A stretch of DNA of 24,316 nucleotides from assembly GCA_047605615.1 (NCBI GenBank), contig JASGFI010000031.1, positions 1 to 24,316 on the forward strand. The letters run 5' to 3'. This stretch comes from Taibaiella sp047605615. Lineage in GTDB: Bacteria; Bacteroidota; Bacteroidia; Chitinophagales; Chitinophagaceae. The notes under the pieces were generated by a model. It was not told where the DNA came from, did not search any database, and was given only the letters and a program-made list of their open reading frames with translations. A program made the translations under genes and the position numbers. Below, piece by piece: positions 1 through 7,259 of this stretch (its first letter is position 1; each line of letters begins with the position of its first letter).

Positions 1-1117
1 TATATCTGATTTGATAAACCTGTAAAAGTTCTACAACTTCTTTTACAACTTTTGCATTTTCTTCAAAAGAAGCATCATCATAAACTTCTTTTATGGCAAA
101 TTCATTGTTCTTTTTAAGGCGAATTTCTGTAAGAATTTCCTTGAATTTGTCTTTATATTGGTCTTCAACTTGCTGGAATTGTTTGTCAAATTCTGTATCG
201 CTTACATCCGTTACTTTTTTCTCCAACAATTCCAGCATTCCTCTGTTGTAAAGGTCTGTCAGTCGTTTTTGAAAAGAAATATGGTCGTCTTCGCCTTCCA
301 ACCATTGAAAGTGAAGTTGTTCGTCTGGATTTCGGTTTTCATCAACGATTTTACACAAGAAAAGTGTAAATATTTTGTTGAAAGCATTGGGCTTATCAGA
401 AACTACATTGTGTCGCAAAATTTCCAAGAAGCGATTAAAGATAAAGCTACTATCTTCTTGCTTTAAAACTTTTAAATCGTTTCTTGTCAATGCCTTACTT
501 TGAAACTCATAAGGTTCAACCCAATTTTCAAAAATACCGTTAGTTTTAGGCAGTTTATTCCAACGCTCATAAAAATCTTTTACGTTACCAGTTTGGCGAT
601 AATCTTCTTCAATTTTTACGATTGTATTTTTGTATTCAATTTTTTTACCCTCTAATTTGGAAGTGTACAACATCAATACTTCCGCATTTTTGTCTTGTTG
701 GAAGTATGTAAAAAGCTGTCCACCGTTCTTTTCTAAATTCTTTAACTCTTTCTCAAACTCTGTTCCCCAAGTTTTACATTCAATCATTAAATAGGCAGAA
801 CCATCATCTTTAGAAACTAAAATATCCAATCTTCCACTTGTTCCGTGTCCGGTTTTCCAAGTTTTTTCTAAAGTAATATTTTGTGGCTGATAACTTTTTT
901 CTAAAAGCCTATCAACACATTCTAAAACAACCCAATTTTCAGCCTGTGAAAAGTTTTGAGTTGTTTTGCTTTCTCCTTTTACTTTATTCCCAAAATTGAT
1001 AATTTCTTTTTCAAAATCAATTTCAATGGCGTAGCCATTGTATTTTTTTTGAAAAACACCCGATGTATTTTCTTTAGGCAAAAATCCTAATGCTTGTATG
1101 AAGTTTTTGTTATTCAT
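1..1117 (-). CDS. HsdR-like restriction enzyme / N6-methyltransferase, N-terminal part
   Basis: Partial gene: the frame starts with ATG at 1117 and stays open for about 372 codons to the left edge. The N-terminal region carries a PD-(D/E)XK nuclease signature as in the HsdR N-terminal family: Asp98 in GRLDILV, Glu113 and Lys115 in MIECKTW, followed by a QxxxY element (Gln134 to Tyr138, GGQLFTY) as seen in type I R subunits. The following region (about residues 180 to 372) is helical and charged. In related Bacteroidota proteins, as I recall them, such an N-terminus is followed by an N6-adenine methylase domain in the same chain (type IIG-like); that part would lie outside the window, so single-chain R-M is inference. 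The start overlaps the stop of the upstream controller by one base (TAATG), which implies translational coupling. The DNA is visibly AT-rich compared with the genes from 1711 onward. Confidence 0.72.
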   Translation of the reverse strand, partial: MNNKNFIQALGFLPKENTSGVFQKKYNGYAIEIDFEKEIINFGNKVKGESKTTQNFSQAENWVVLECVDRLLEKSYQPQNITLEKTWKTGHGTSGRLDILVSKDDGSAYLMIECKTWGTEFEKELKNLEKNGGQLFTYFQQDKNAEVLMLYTSKLEGKKIEYKNTIVKIEEDYRQTGNVKDFYERWNKLPKTNGIFENWVEPYEFQSKALTRNDLKVLKQEDSSFIFNRFLEILRHNVVSDKPNAFNKIFTLFLCKIVDENRNPDEQLHFQWLEGEDDHISFQKRLTDLYNRGMLELLEKKVTDVSDTEFDKQFQQVEDQYKDKFKEILTEIRLKKNNEFAIKEVYDDASFEENAKVVKEVVELLQVYQIRY

Positions 1118-1440
1118 TAGAACTTTATTTTACCTTGTTTAACATTCTTGTTCCTCAAATATTTGGATTGGCTTTCAGCAACTGTAAAAACAGCGTCTGA
1201 ACATTTATATTTGTGAGCTTCTTCAACCAGTTTATCGGCAACATATAAGTTTTTTAGTTCTGAATAATCCTTTTCTAAAAATTTAGCAAGAGCTTCAAGG
1301 CTTGTAAATGGGAATTTTTTTCTACCGTTTTCTATTTTGGAAATTTCAGTCATTATGATTCCGAAAGGTTGTCCAAATTCACTTTGGTTCAAACCTTTCT
1401 TTTTCCTTTCGGTTCTTAAAAACTCTCCAAATGTTGCCAT
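1117..1440 (-). CDS. Xre-family HTH controller of the restriction-modification locus
   Basis: A 107-residue protein counted from the ATG at 1440; a TTG two codons upstream (1446) is an alternative start. Residues about 3 to 60 form a Cro/C1-type helix-turn-helix (FGEFLRTERKKKGLNQSEFG, then EISKIENGRKKFP, then LEALAKFLEKD). The remaining 45 residues are a basic, helical tail. The stop overlaps the start of the nuclease gene, so the two are one transcriptional and translational unit. Small HTH proteins directly upstream of restriction genes commonly act as controller (C) proteins that delay or limit restriction expression. A perfect 7-bp inverted repeat overlaps the candidate promoter, consistent with autoregulation. 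Family assignment is firm; the C-protein role is inferred from position and operator. Confidence 0.82.
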   Translation of the reverse strand: MATFGEFLRTERKKKGLNQSEFGQPFGIIMTEISKIENGRKKFPFTSLEALAKFLEKDYSELKNLYVADKLVEEAHKYKCSDAVFTVAESQSKYLRNKNVKQGKIKF

Positions 1441-1464
1441 ATTCAATACTTGCTAATTTTACAC

Positions 1465-1481
1465 TTGCCAATATTTGGCAA
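1465..1481. promoter_or_regulatory. Palindromic operator upstream of the HTH controller
   Basis: Perfect inverted repeat TTGCCAA-TAT-TTGGCAA. On the minus strand its upstream edge shares bases with the -7 element TATATTTG (1479-1486), so a dimeric HTH protein bound here would block or modulate transcription of the controller and nuclease genes. Only one copy was found in the leader. Binding by the neighbouring controller is inference. Confidence 0.6.
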
Positions 1482-1509
1482 ATATAATCAAGTTTTTGAA
1501 AGTAGCAAA
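1479..1509 (-). promoter_or_regulatory. Bacteroidota-type promoter for the controller/nuclease operon
   Basis: On the minus strand: TTTG (1506-1509), a 19-base spacer, then TATATTTG (1479-1486). This matches the TTTG-N19-21-TAnnTTTG consensus at every fixed position. A start site about 7 bases downstream would give a leader of roughly 30 bases before ATG 1440. Confidence 0.6.
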
Positions 1510-1710
1510 CGATTCCGTCTTTTTTGTGCAGTTGGAGGAAATGGCTCTTTTGGTTTTTTGAGCGTTGGTTTGTGTGTCTGCAAAAACCAAATGTGCCATT
1601 TGTTGTTCTGCTAAATTTTTGTTCTTCGCTTGTCTTTAGGATTTCATACAACTCGCCGATAAGTGAATGCCGATGCCCATTTTGTCAATCATTTTCTATT
1701 TATTTGCCGA
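1510..1710. other. Intergenic boundary between the AT-rich R-M locus and folA
   Basis: No gene is supported here. The segment separates the divergent controller gene and folA and marks the change from AT-rich DNA on the left to more GC-balanced coding DNA on the right. Open frames cross it on both strands, but none has a recognisable product or composition like a gene. I see no direct repeats, att-like sequence or convincing folA promoter; a TTTATTTG stretch just before the folA start is only a poor -7 match. Confidence 0.5.
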
Positions 1711-2211
1711 ATGAAGATACGCATGGTGGTAGCCGCCGCCGAAAACAACGTGATAGGCATAGGCGACGATTTGCCTTGGCATTTGCCCGACGACCTGAAA
1801 TTTTTCAAGCAAAAAACCACGGGCTTGCCCGTGGTAATGGGCAAAAATACATGGCGGGCTTTGGGTTGCAAGCCCCTGCCCAACAGGTTGAATGTAGTGG
1901 CCTCCGGTAGTGTGACCCAAATGCCCGAAGGCGTGGTGCTAAAGAAAGATTTGGATGAAGCGTTGGCTTATTTAAAGGCTGAGGGCAAAAGTGAAATAGC
2001 CGTCATAGGCGGAGGGCAAATATACCATGCGGCCTTGCCCCTGGCCGATACCGTGTACCTGACCCGCGTGCATGCAATCGTACCCAAGGGTACCGCATTT
2101 TTCCCCGTATTGCCGGCCGACGAATGGCAATTGATTTGGCAAGAACCACACATAGCCGACGACCGCCACCAATATGCCTTCACCTTTCAAGAATGGGTAC
2201 GCAGGAAATGA
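1711..2211 (+). CDS. folA: Dihydrofolate reductase
   Basis: Reduces dihydrofolate to tetrahydrofolate with NADPH, in the cytoplasm; needed for thymidylate, purine and methionine synthesis. At 166 residues it has normal length. Motifs: VVAAAENNVIGIGDDLPWHL at residues 6-25, the catalytic acidic residue in LPDDLKFF (Asp28, equivalent to E. coli Asp27), VVMGKNTW (41-48) and VIGGGQIY (98-105) for NADPH binding. The ATG at 1711 is chosen because MKIRMVVAAAE is the usual beginning of the fold; upstream in-frame codons to 1663 encode unrelated residues. The stop overlaps the next start as ATGA (2208-2211), so the downstream gene is probably co-translated. No thymidylate synthase gene is adjacent in the window. 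Confidence 0.96.
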   Translation: MKIRMVVAAAENNVIGIGDDLPWHLPDDLKFFKQKTTGLPVVMGKNTWRALGCKPLPNRLNVVASGSVTQMPEGVVLKKDLDEALAYLKAEGKSEIAVIGGGQIYHAALPLADTVYLTRVHAIVPKGTAFFPVLPADEWQLIWQEPHIADDRHQYAFTFQEWVRRK

Positions 2212-2747
2212 GCGGCTTCCATTACAGGCTTAGGAAAATACTGCACCGGCTAAAGGCAAAAGGAAGGCACGGTACCCATTCGCCGTTTGTATATCAATTT
2301 GTGGAGCGGGTTTTGCAAGCAAAGGGCCGGCAAAATGGTACCGTATCATTGGACAATTCTTTACCCAAAAACTTCGGTCATCTGTTGCCCGGCATCGTAT
2401 CGTTTTTAGCGGTAGAAAAAGTGTTGGGCTGCGACCATGGTGGAAAAGCCATAGCACGCCAATTGGTGGCCAAAATGCCTCAAGGGCAGCACAATGGTTC
2501 CATGTACCTTATCTCGGCCTTACCTTCTTCTTTGACATTGGCCGACGTACCTTTCCGCAAATTATCGGAAAACGATTGTGTGCTTGTATTGAAGCCGTAC
2601 CGTACCAAAGCTGCCTCCCTGACGTGGGCCGGGCTGGTATCATGCAGCAATGCCAACATGGTATTGGATACGTTCGATTTGGGTTTACTGCTTTACCGAA
2701 AGGATTTCAAAACGAAACAGTATTTCAGGTTACGCAGTTGGGGTTGA
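2208..2747 (+). CDS. Short, apparently degenerate class I methyltransferase-like protein
   Basis: 179 residues starting at the ATG that overlaps the folA stop. The N-terminus has the RHGTHSPFVYQFVERVL segment (20-36) and the C-terminus has DTFDLGLLLYRKDFKTKQYF (about 157-176). As I recall, both ends resemble a Bacteroidota family of SAM-dependent methyltransferases of roughly 220-260 residues whose members carry HG.HSPFV near the start and a GL.F.RK....QHF-like end. The middle here is short and I see no E/DxGxGxG SAM-binding loop; GCDHGGKA (about 75-82) is the nearest glycine-rich stretch. It may therefore have lost catalysis, or it is a divergent paralogue. No frameshift is evident. Its last 18 bases overlap the end of the convergent O-antigen ligase gene. 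Family link is moderately sure; activity is doubtful. Confidence 0.6.
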   Translation: MSGFHYRLRKILHRLKAKGRHGTHSPFVYQFVERVLQAKGRQNGTVSLDNSLPKNFGHLLPGIVSFLAVEKVLGCDHGGKAIARQLVAKMPQGQHNGSMYLISALPSSLTLADVPFRKLSENDCVLVLKPYRTKAASLTWAGLVSCSNANMVLDTFDLGLLLYRKDFKTKQYFRLRSWG

Positions 2748-4184
2748 GCCACCTTGTCGGTTTTGCTCGTTCACCTTGTGGTTGACCACTACCAACAGCG
2801 ATAGGCCGATAAAGAACAAAGCACCAATCTTATGGGTTTCGAGCAATTCGGAGAAGAAGTTGTTTACGAATCCTGCCGCCAACATCATGATGATACCCAT
2901 GGTTACTTTTTTGTAAAATGGGTCTTTGGCCTTGTGGTAGATGCGTTGCGCACTAGCAAACATGACCATGAGCAGCAAGCCGTACAGCAACATGGCCGGC
3001 CAGCCTTGCTCCACCAGCATCAGCAGGAAATAGTCGTGCGTGGTGGACTTTTCGGAGTTGCGCCATACCCAAGTCTTGAACATGGGCACGGTGTAGGCCT
3101 TGTAATTGTCGTAAAAATTGTTGGGTCCCACGCCTACCATCGGGTGTTCGGTACTCATTTTCAAGGAGGCAATCCAGCGGTAAAACCTTTCCATGGACGA
3201 CATGTCCCTACCGGCAAACATGGCCGTAATGAGGTCCGAAAAATTATGTTGCGTAGCCGTGTAGCGCATTTCCGGCCTGTATTTAACAAAGTGTGCATCG
3301 TGGCTGAGGAAGAACACCACCGCAATCAGGAAAGCGTAAAACGCAGGCATCAAAACGTTCACTATCTTTTTGCGTATGGCAAAAGCTACCACCGCGCAAA
3401 AAATGACGGCCAGCATGGCGGCCCTTGCCCCCGCCACGGCTATGCCGGCCAGCAAAAATATATTGGCCGCCATGGTAAGCCTGCGCAAATTTTTATTGCC
3501 CTTGCACAATTGCCAGGCCACAGCCATTGGCGGCAACATCATGGACAGCACCGTGGAATGGTCCACGTGGTTGAAGTAAAAGGGCCGTACCACTATGTTG
3601 GAATAATAGAGGTTGAATTTTTTATAGGCATGTAGGCAAAAAGCCGCCACCGCGTGGAGCATCATGGGTATGGCAAACGCCCTGAACGCAATGACAAAAT
3701 CTTTTTTCTGCGTAAAAACCAATGGGGGCAGTATTACGTAACCCACCATGAACCATATTTTGGCCGCTAAAAATTTTGAAGACAGCAGTAGGTTTTGCGA
3801 ATAAATAACGGCAACGATGGTCCAGCAAAACTGGAGAAACAATACAAAAGTGATGGGGTGCCTGAAATACCATTGCGGGAAGCGGCGGTAATTGTAAAAA
3901 GCCAGTAAAGTAACCATGGGTACAAACATCCACATGAATTGTTCGTCGGGCACAGTGGTGGATAGGCTGCCGCCGAGGTGTATCTCGCAAGACAGGGCAA
4001 TGGAAAATATGAAAAACCAATAAAAAGTTTTCCAGTTCAAGACAAACCAAGCCAATATGGCCAGCGCAAAAGGAAGGCCCAGCAGCAACAAATTGCCGCT
4101 GTACGCAGCCAAGGCTACGCACACCAACAGCAGGGCAGCACCGCCAGCCAATATTAGTCGTTCGGCATTGAATTTAGCTAACAT
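2730..4184 (-). CDS. O-antigen ligase / polysaccharide polymerase family membrane protein
   Basis: 484 residues with about a dozen hydrophobic segments. It has the Wzy_C/WaaL-type pattern: hydrophobic N-terminal half, AGARAAMLA in a membrane segment, a large extracytoplasmic loop with RFYRWIAS and HPMVGVGPNNFYDNY, then HDYFLLMLVEQGWPAMLLY near the C-terminal helices. Such proteins either ligate O-antigen to lipid A-core or polymerise repeat units in the inner membrane; sequence alone does not separate the two. It is the last gene of a minus-strand operon and starts 14 bases after the wzz-like stop. Neighbouring a Wzz-like regulator, a polymerase role is at least as likely as ligase. It ends by overlapping the convergent methyltransferase-like gene by 18 bases. 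Confidence 0.8.
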   Translation of the reverse strand: MLAKFNAERLILAGGAALLLVCVALAAYSGNLLLLGLPFALAILAWFVLNWKTFYWFFIFSIALSCEIHLGGSLSTTVPDEQFMWMFVPMVTLLAFYNYRRFPQWYFRHPITFVLFLQFCWTIVAVIYSQNLLLSSKFLAAKIWFMVGYVILPPLVFTQKKDFVIAFRAFAIPMMLHAVAAFCLHAYKKFNLYYSNIVVRPFYFNHVDHSTVLSMMLPPMAVAWQLCKGNKNLRRLTMAANIFLLAGIAVAGARAAMLAVIFCAVVAFAIRKKIVNVLMPAFYAFLIAVVFFLSHDAHFVKYRPEMRYTATQHNFSDLITAMFAGRDMSSMERFYRWIASLKMSTEHPMVGVGPNNFYDNYKAYTVPMFKTWVWRNSEKSTTHDYFLLMLVEQGWPAMLLYGLLLMVMFASAQRIYHKAKDPFYKKVTMGIIMMLAAGFVNNFFSELLETHKIGALFFIGLSLLVVVNHKVNEQNRQGGSTPTA

Positions 4185-4198
4185 GCGCTTTGTGGGTT

Positions 4199-5143
4199 TT
4201 ATGGACGTATTGTTTGTCGGTAAAATGCCCGGAACAATACCAGGATAGCGGCAAAGAACAAGCCGGCCAGAAAGCCGCCAACCACTATCAGCAAGGTTTT
4301 GGGCTGCGAAGTTTCCGAGGGCAAATAGGCTTGTTGCACTATGTAGAAAATCTTTATCTTGCCCGCCACCATTACTTCGTATTCGTTGATGAGCGATTTG
4401 TAGTCGGCCACATCCTTGCTCAATCGGTCTTTTAGGGTAGTGATTTCCGCCAACTTTTCCGCCGCTGCCGCGCTTGTCGGGTTTGTGCCGCCACCGGCAG
4501 CACCAATGGTATTGCCCCTTGTTGGCGTTAGGGTATTGTACAAACCATTGTTTTGCCTAATGGCTACGATGGTGCTGTCTAACCGATTGATTGTATCGGT
4601 TATGGCGGCGGCCCTTACGGTAAGGGCCTGGCGCAGGTCGCTGTTGGTGGCGCGGAAATATTCCAGGAATTTGTCTTCCAAGTAATCGCGTGCCGCATTG
4701 GCTATGGCTTGCGCGCGCGCAGGGTCGGGGTCGGTGTAGGAAAGGTCTATGTTTTTGCTATCTTCCATTACCGCCTTGAAATTGCCTTTGACCGTCTTTA
4801 CCAATTTGTCGCCCTCTTGGCCATAGGCTTTTTCCAGTTTGAATTTTTCTATCAGGAACCAAGCCACGGCATCGCTTTTGGCTATGGTCTTGATGTGGTC
4901 CACGTCGTCGGGCACGGCAAAAAACTCCTTGTTTTCGTAGGCCGTGTTGCGGAATACGAAGTTTCGGTCTATGAGCAAGGGGTTTTTCACTATGAAAGTG
5001 GTTTGCGTGGTATATTCCTTTTGCGAAACGAGGCAAAACACCAAGGCCACCAATGCCGCGGCCAACGCGAGGCCGGTTACAAAAACTTTCTTCTTGAAAA
5101 TTTCCCTGAAAATGCCAATCAGGTCAAAACTTGTGTCGTTCAT
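4199..5143 (-). CDS. Wzz-like polysaccharide chain-length determinant
   Basis: 314 residues with the Wzz topology: a short cytoplasmic N-terminus (FDLIGIFREIFKKK), TM1 around 19-39, a periplasmic domain of about 230 residues rich in helices, and TM2 around 281-303 preceded by the proline-containing YLPSETSQPKTLLIVVGG. It lacks a C-terminal tyrosine kinase domain, so it is the short PCP type rather than the Wzc type. A glycine/alanine-rich insert (GNTIGAAGGGTNPTSAAAA) lies between two coiled-coil helices. It should set chain length of a surface polysaccharide together with the adjacent Wzy/WaaL-like protein. Its start lies inside the end of the upstream gene (20-base overlap), supporting one operon. 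Confidence 0.85.
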   Translation of the reverse strand: MNDTSFDLIGIFREIFKKKVFVTGLALAAALVALVFCLVSQKEYTTQTTFIVKNPLLIDRNFVFRNTAYENKEFFAVPDDVDHIKTIAKSDAVAWFLIEKFKLEKAYGQEGDKLVKTVKGNFKAVMEDSKNIDLSYTDPDPARAQAIANAARDYLEDKFLEYFRATNSDLRQALTVRAAAITDTINRLDSTIVAIRQNNGLYNTLTPTRGNTIGAAGGGTNPTSAAAAEKLAEITTLKDRLSKDVADYKSLINEYEVMVAGKIKIFYIVQQAYLPSETSQPKTLLIVVGGFLAGLFFAAILVLFRAFYRQTIRP

Positions 5144-6488
5144 TTATCTGTTTTAAAGTGCTTCTTTGCGGTCTTTGCCGATTAACGGAATAACCGTTAT
5201 ATATAATGATAGGCAAGTCGAAAAACAAGGGCAAAAAGTACAAATAGTCGTATGGAATTTGCACAAAGGCGTAAAAAAAGGCCAAATATACTTTAAGCGA
5301 GCCTAAAAGGAATATTCCGGTATCGAGTTTGTTCTTATTTTTCCAATAATAAATTGTGGAAAAAAGTGTTGTGGCCAGGCACGAAATTACTTGGAAGTTT
5401 TTCAACAAGCCAATGCTGCGGCCTTTGTCGGCTTCGTTACGGTAAAACCAAGATGCCAATCCGTTGCCTTGTTTCAGCCAAAAGGGCAATTTGTCTTCCG
5501 CAGGTTGCCAACCGGACATTGTCCATTCCCCCAAGGTAGCCTGTGTGTAATATTGGTAGGCGTTTATGTAGATTTTGGGGTTTTTCAACAAAAATGGCCC
5601 ATAGGCCAATGCGAACAATACGGCCACGCCCAAAACTAACAGTACCGCATTTTTAATGCCTTTCGATTGCCAAAAAACGAAGAACGCCACCGGAAGCCAC
5701 AACGCCAGCGAATATCGGCTCAGCATACAAGCCGCCAGGAAAATTGTCGTCCATAAGGTGTTTCTGTTCAGCAATGCGTACCCCAAAAAAATGTAATAGC
5801 TGGTGGCCAGGGCTTCAAACGTATTGGCAAATTCCTTTTTCCTGATTAAAAAATACGACAGGAACAAAAGCATGGACAAAGCCCAAGCCAGCCATTTCGA
5901 CGATACTTGCGCCGGGCTTTTTTCTATTTTGCGCAAGTGGTATAGGAAAGCAACGCAAAAAGCGCAATAGGGCACCCACCTAAGCTCCATGCGCAGCAGC
6001 CGTGCCGGCACGAAGGGCAACCATTGCAGGGGCATATAGGTGGGTTGCAACGTATAGCCCCATTTCGGGCCGCTTATGGGTTGGTAAGGGTAACTGCCGG
6101 CTATGAAACGGTCGCAAAAGAACATGATTTGCGGCATTACGTCAGAGCCTGTTTTCATGGGGTCGTCTTGGTAAATAGGGTGGTTGCCGAAAATATTTCC
6201 CAACAACATACCTATGGCCGCGATGGCTATCAGGGCAATGCCTATCCTCCAAACAGTGCCGCTTTTTTTCGCCCCTGCGTAACGATGGTTTACCGTTTCG
6301 AGCCTCGCCCGGGAGGAAAACGAAACAGCAAAAATACCCACCGCCAAGCTGGAGCCAAACAACAGAACGGGTCTTATATAAGGATTGTCCGGCCATCGCA
6401 CCACGGTGTACAGCAATGCTTCCAACAAAATAAAGCCGCTTATGGCGAGTGTTCGTTTATTAGATGCCGTATTTATGGGGTTCTTCAT
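5124..6488 (-). CDS. Multi-pass membrane protein, possible GT-C/GT87-like glycosyltransferase
   Basis: 454 residues with about 10-12 hydrophobic segments. After two N-terminal membrane segments there is a loop with HPIYQDDPMKTGSDVMPQ, whose acidic residues resemble the first-loop acidic motif of GT-C transferases; further on come SYPYQPISGPKWG and QPTYMPLQWLPF. These fit loosely with GT87-type polyprenol-phosphate-sugar transferases, but I cannot identify the family with certainty. It is the first gene of the polysaccharide operon and overlaps the Wzz-like gene by 20 bases. The basic C-terminus (RQRPQRSTLKQINERHKF) is probably cytoplasmic. Confidence 0.6.
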   Translation of the reverse strand: MKNPINTASNKRTLAISGFILLEALLYTVVRWPDNPYIRPVLLFGSSLAVGIFAVSFSSRARLETVNHRYAGAKKSGTVWRIGIALIAIAAIGMLLGNIFGNHPIYQDDPMKTGSDVMPQIMFFCDRFIAGSYPYQPISGPKWGYTLQPTYMPLQWLPFVPARLLRMELRWVPYCAFCVAFLYHLRKIEKSPAQVSSKWLAWALSMLLFLSYFLIRKKEFANTFEALATSYYIFLGYALLNRNTLWTTIFLAACMLSRYSLALWLPVAFFVFWQSKGIKNAVLLVLGVAVLFALAYGPFLLKNPKIYINAYQYYTQATLGEWTMSGWQPAEDKLPFWLKQGNGLASWFYRNEADKGRSIGLLKNFQVISCLATTLFSTIYYWKNKNKLDTGIFLLGSLKVYLAFFYAFVQIPYDYLYFLPLFFDLPIIIYNGYSVNRQRPQRSTLKQINERHKF

Positions 6489-6557
6489 AAAGACACAACG
6501 TGCAATTTAGCATTTGGCCGGGAACTTGATGCTTGGGCTTCTTAAACGGTAAATTTA

Positions 6558-6565
6558 CAAAAATA
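6558..6565 (-). promoter_or_regulatory. Candidate -7 element for the polysaccharide operon
   Basis: TATTTTTG on the minus strand matches TAnnTTTG. It lies between the end of the HXXEE-type gene and the 454-residue membrane protein, about 70 bases before ATG 6488. I see no clear TTTG about 20 bases further upstream, so the call is weak. Confidence 0.35.
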
Positions 6566-6585
6566 TAGTTTGCCCGTTTCCGTTT

Positions 6586-7254
6586 TTAGTTCATTAAAGT
6601 TGTCAAGGAAATTATCAATACTGCGGCGAAAGCAATGATGTAAACTCCCGCCATTTCTTTGGATTTCATAAAAATTGTCAAAAGTATTGGCCCGAGTAGC
6701 CAATATGGAAATGCGGTGTATAAGCCCGGAAAATACTGCTTAAAATATATGCTCCACCAAGTATGTGCAATGGCATTTCCCATTGCTCCGTAAACGATAA
6801 AAAACAAAACGGGAACTAACAGAAATTTCAAACCTTTGAAATAAACCAAAACAGGCGAAACGATGAAAACGAAATAGGAAAACATATTGAACGCTACAAA
6901 CCTATTGTTGGAATATGGTTGTCCACCGTAAGCTGTCGGAAAAATTTCTTTGAAGTTGGTCATAAATTCTTCGGTGAAATGAATGAATTGCCAACCTAAT
7001 GTCAAAAAGTATAAAGGTAAAAATACGTTGTAGTCCGGAAGTTCAATTTGTTTGAAATAGAGGATTGCAAACAAAGCCCATGCGAAAATAATTCCGGGAA
7101 CAAATGTGGCAATCAAACTCATTCCCGAACTTCCATAAGTCCAAACGGACAATAGCACAAGCGAAATAAAACTTCCGATAACGAAGTCTTTTTTTGTCAG
7201 CCGTTTGCTGCTGTTTTTTTCTATGTTGAAAATTTTTGTCACCTCTCTAAACAA
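6586..7254 (-). CDS. HXXEE-type small integral membrane protein
   Basis: 222 residues with about six hydrophobic segments after a polar N-terminus of 22 residues. The motif HFTEE (92-96) inside QFIHFTEEFM fits the HxxEE pattern that names the HXXEE family, and a second histidine in NAIAHTWW (about 165) is in a typical place. The family's function is unknown to me; paired histidines and glutamates in membrane helices suggest a metal-binding or hydrolase-like site, which is inference. The start codon lies 5 bases after the prfA stop, so it is probably transcribed with prfA. Its DNA is clearly more AT-rich than prfA and it has no functional link to translation termination, which suggests recent acquisition. 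Confidence 0.6.
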   Translation of the reverse strand: MFREVTKIFNIEKNSSKRLTKKDFVIGSFISLVLLSVWTYGSSGMSLIATFVPGIIFAWALFAILYFKQIELPDYNVFLPLYFLTLGWQFIHFTEEFMTNFKEIFPTAYGGQPYSNNRFVAFNMFSYFVFIVSPVLVYFKGLKFLLVPVLFFIVYGAMGNAIAHTWWSIYFKQYFPGLYTAFPYWLLGPILLTIFMKSKEMAGVYIIAFAAVLIISLTTLMN

Positions 7255-7259
7255 TGGCC

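Noticed and set aside
1379..1651. Minus-strand open frame of 90 codons upstream of the HTH controller.
   Set aside because: It overlaps the controller start and its promoter/operator, has no recognisable domain and a residue make-up (runs of Lys, Asn, Arg, Cys) typical of untranslated AT-rich DNA.
1524..1910. Plus-strand open frame of 128 codons crossing the folA start.
   Set aside because: Out of frame with folA for half its length, and its protein shows no family features; folA explains the coding signal.
2832..3635. Plus-strand open frame of 267 codons inside the O-antigen ligase gene.
   Set aside because: Antisense shadow, rich in His/Arg/Gly, while the opposite strand encodes a coherent multi-pass membrane protein.
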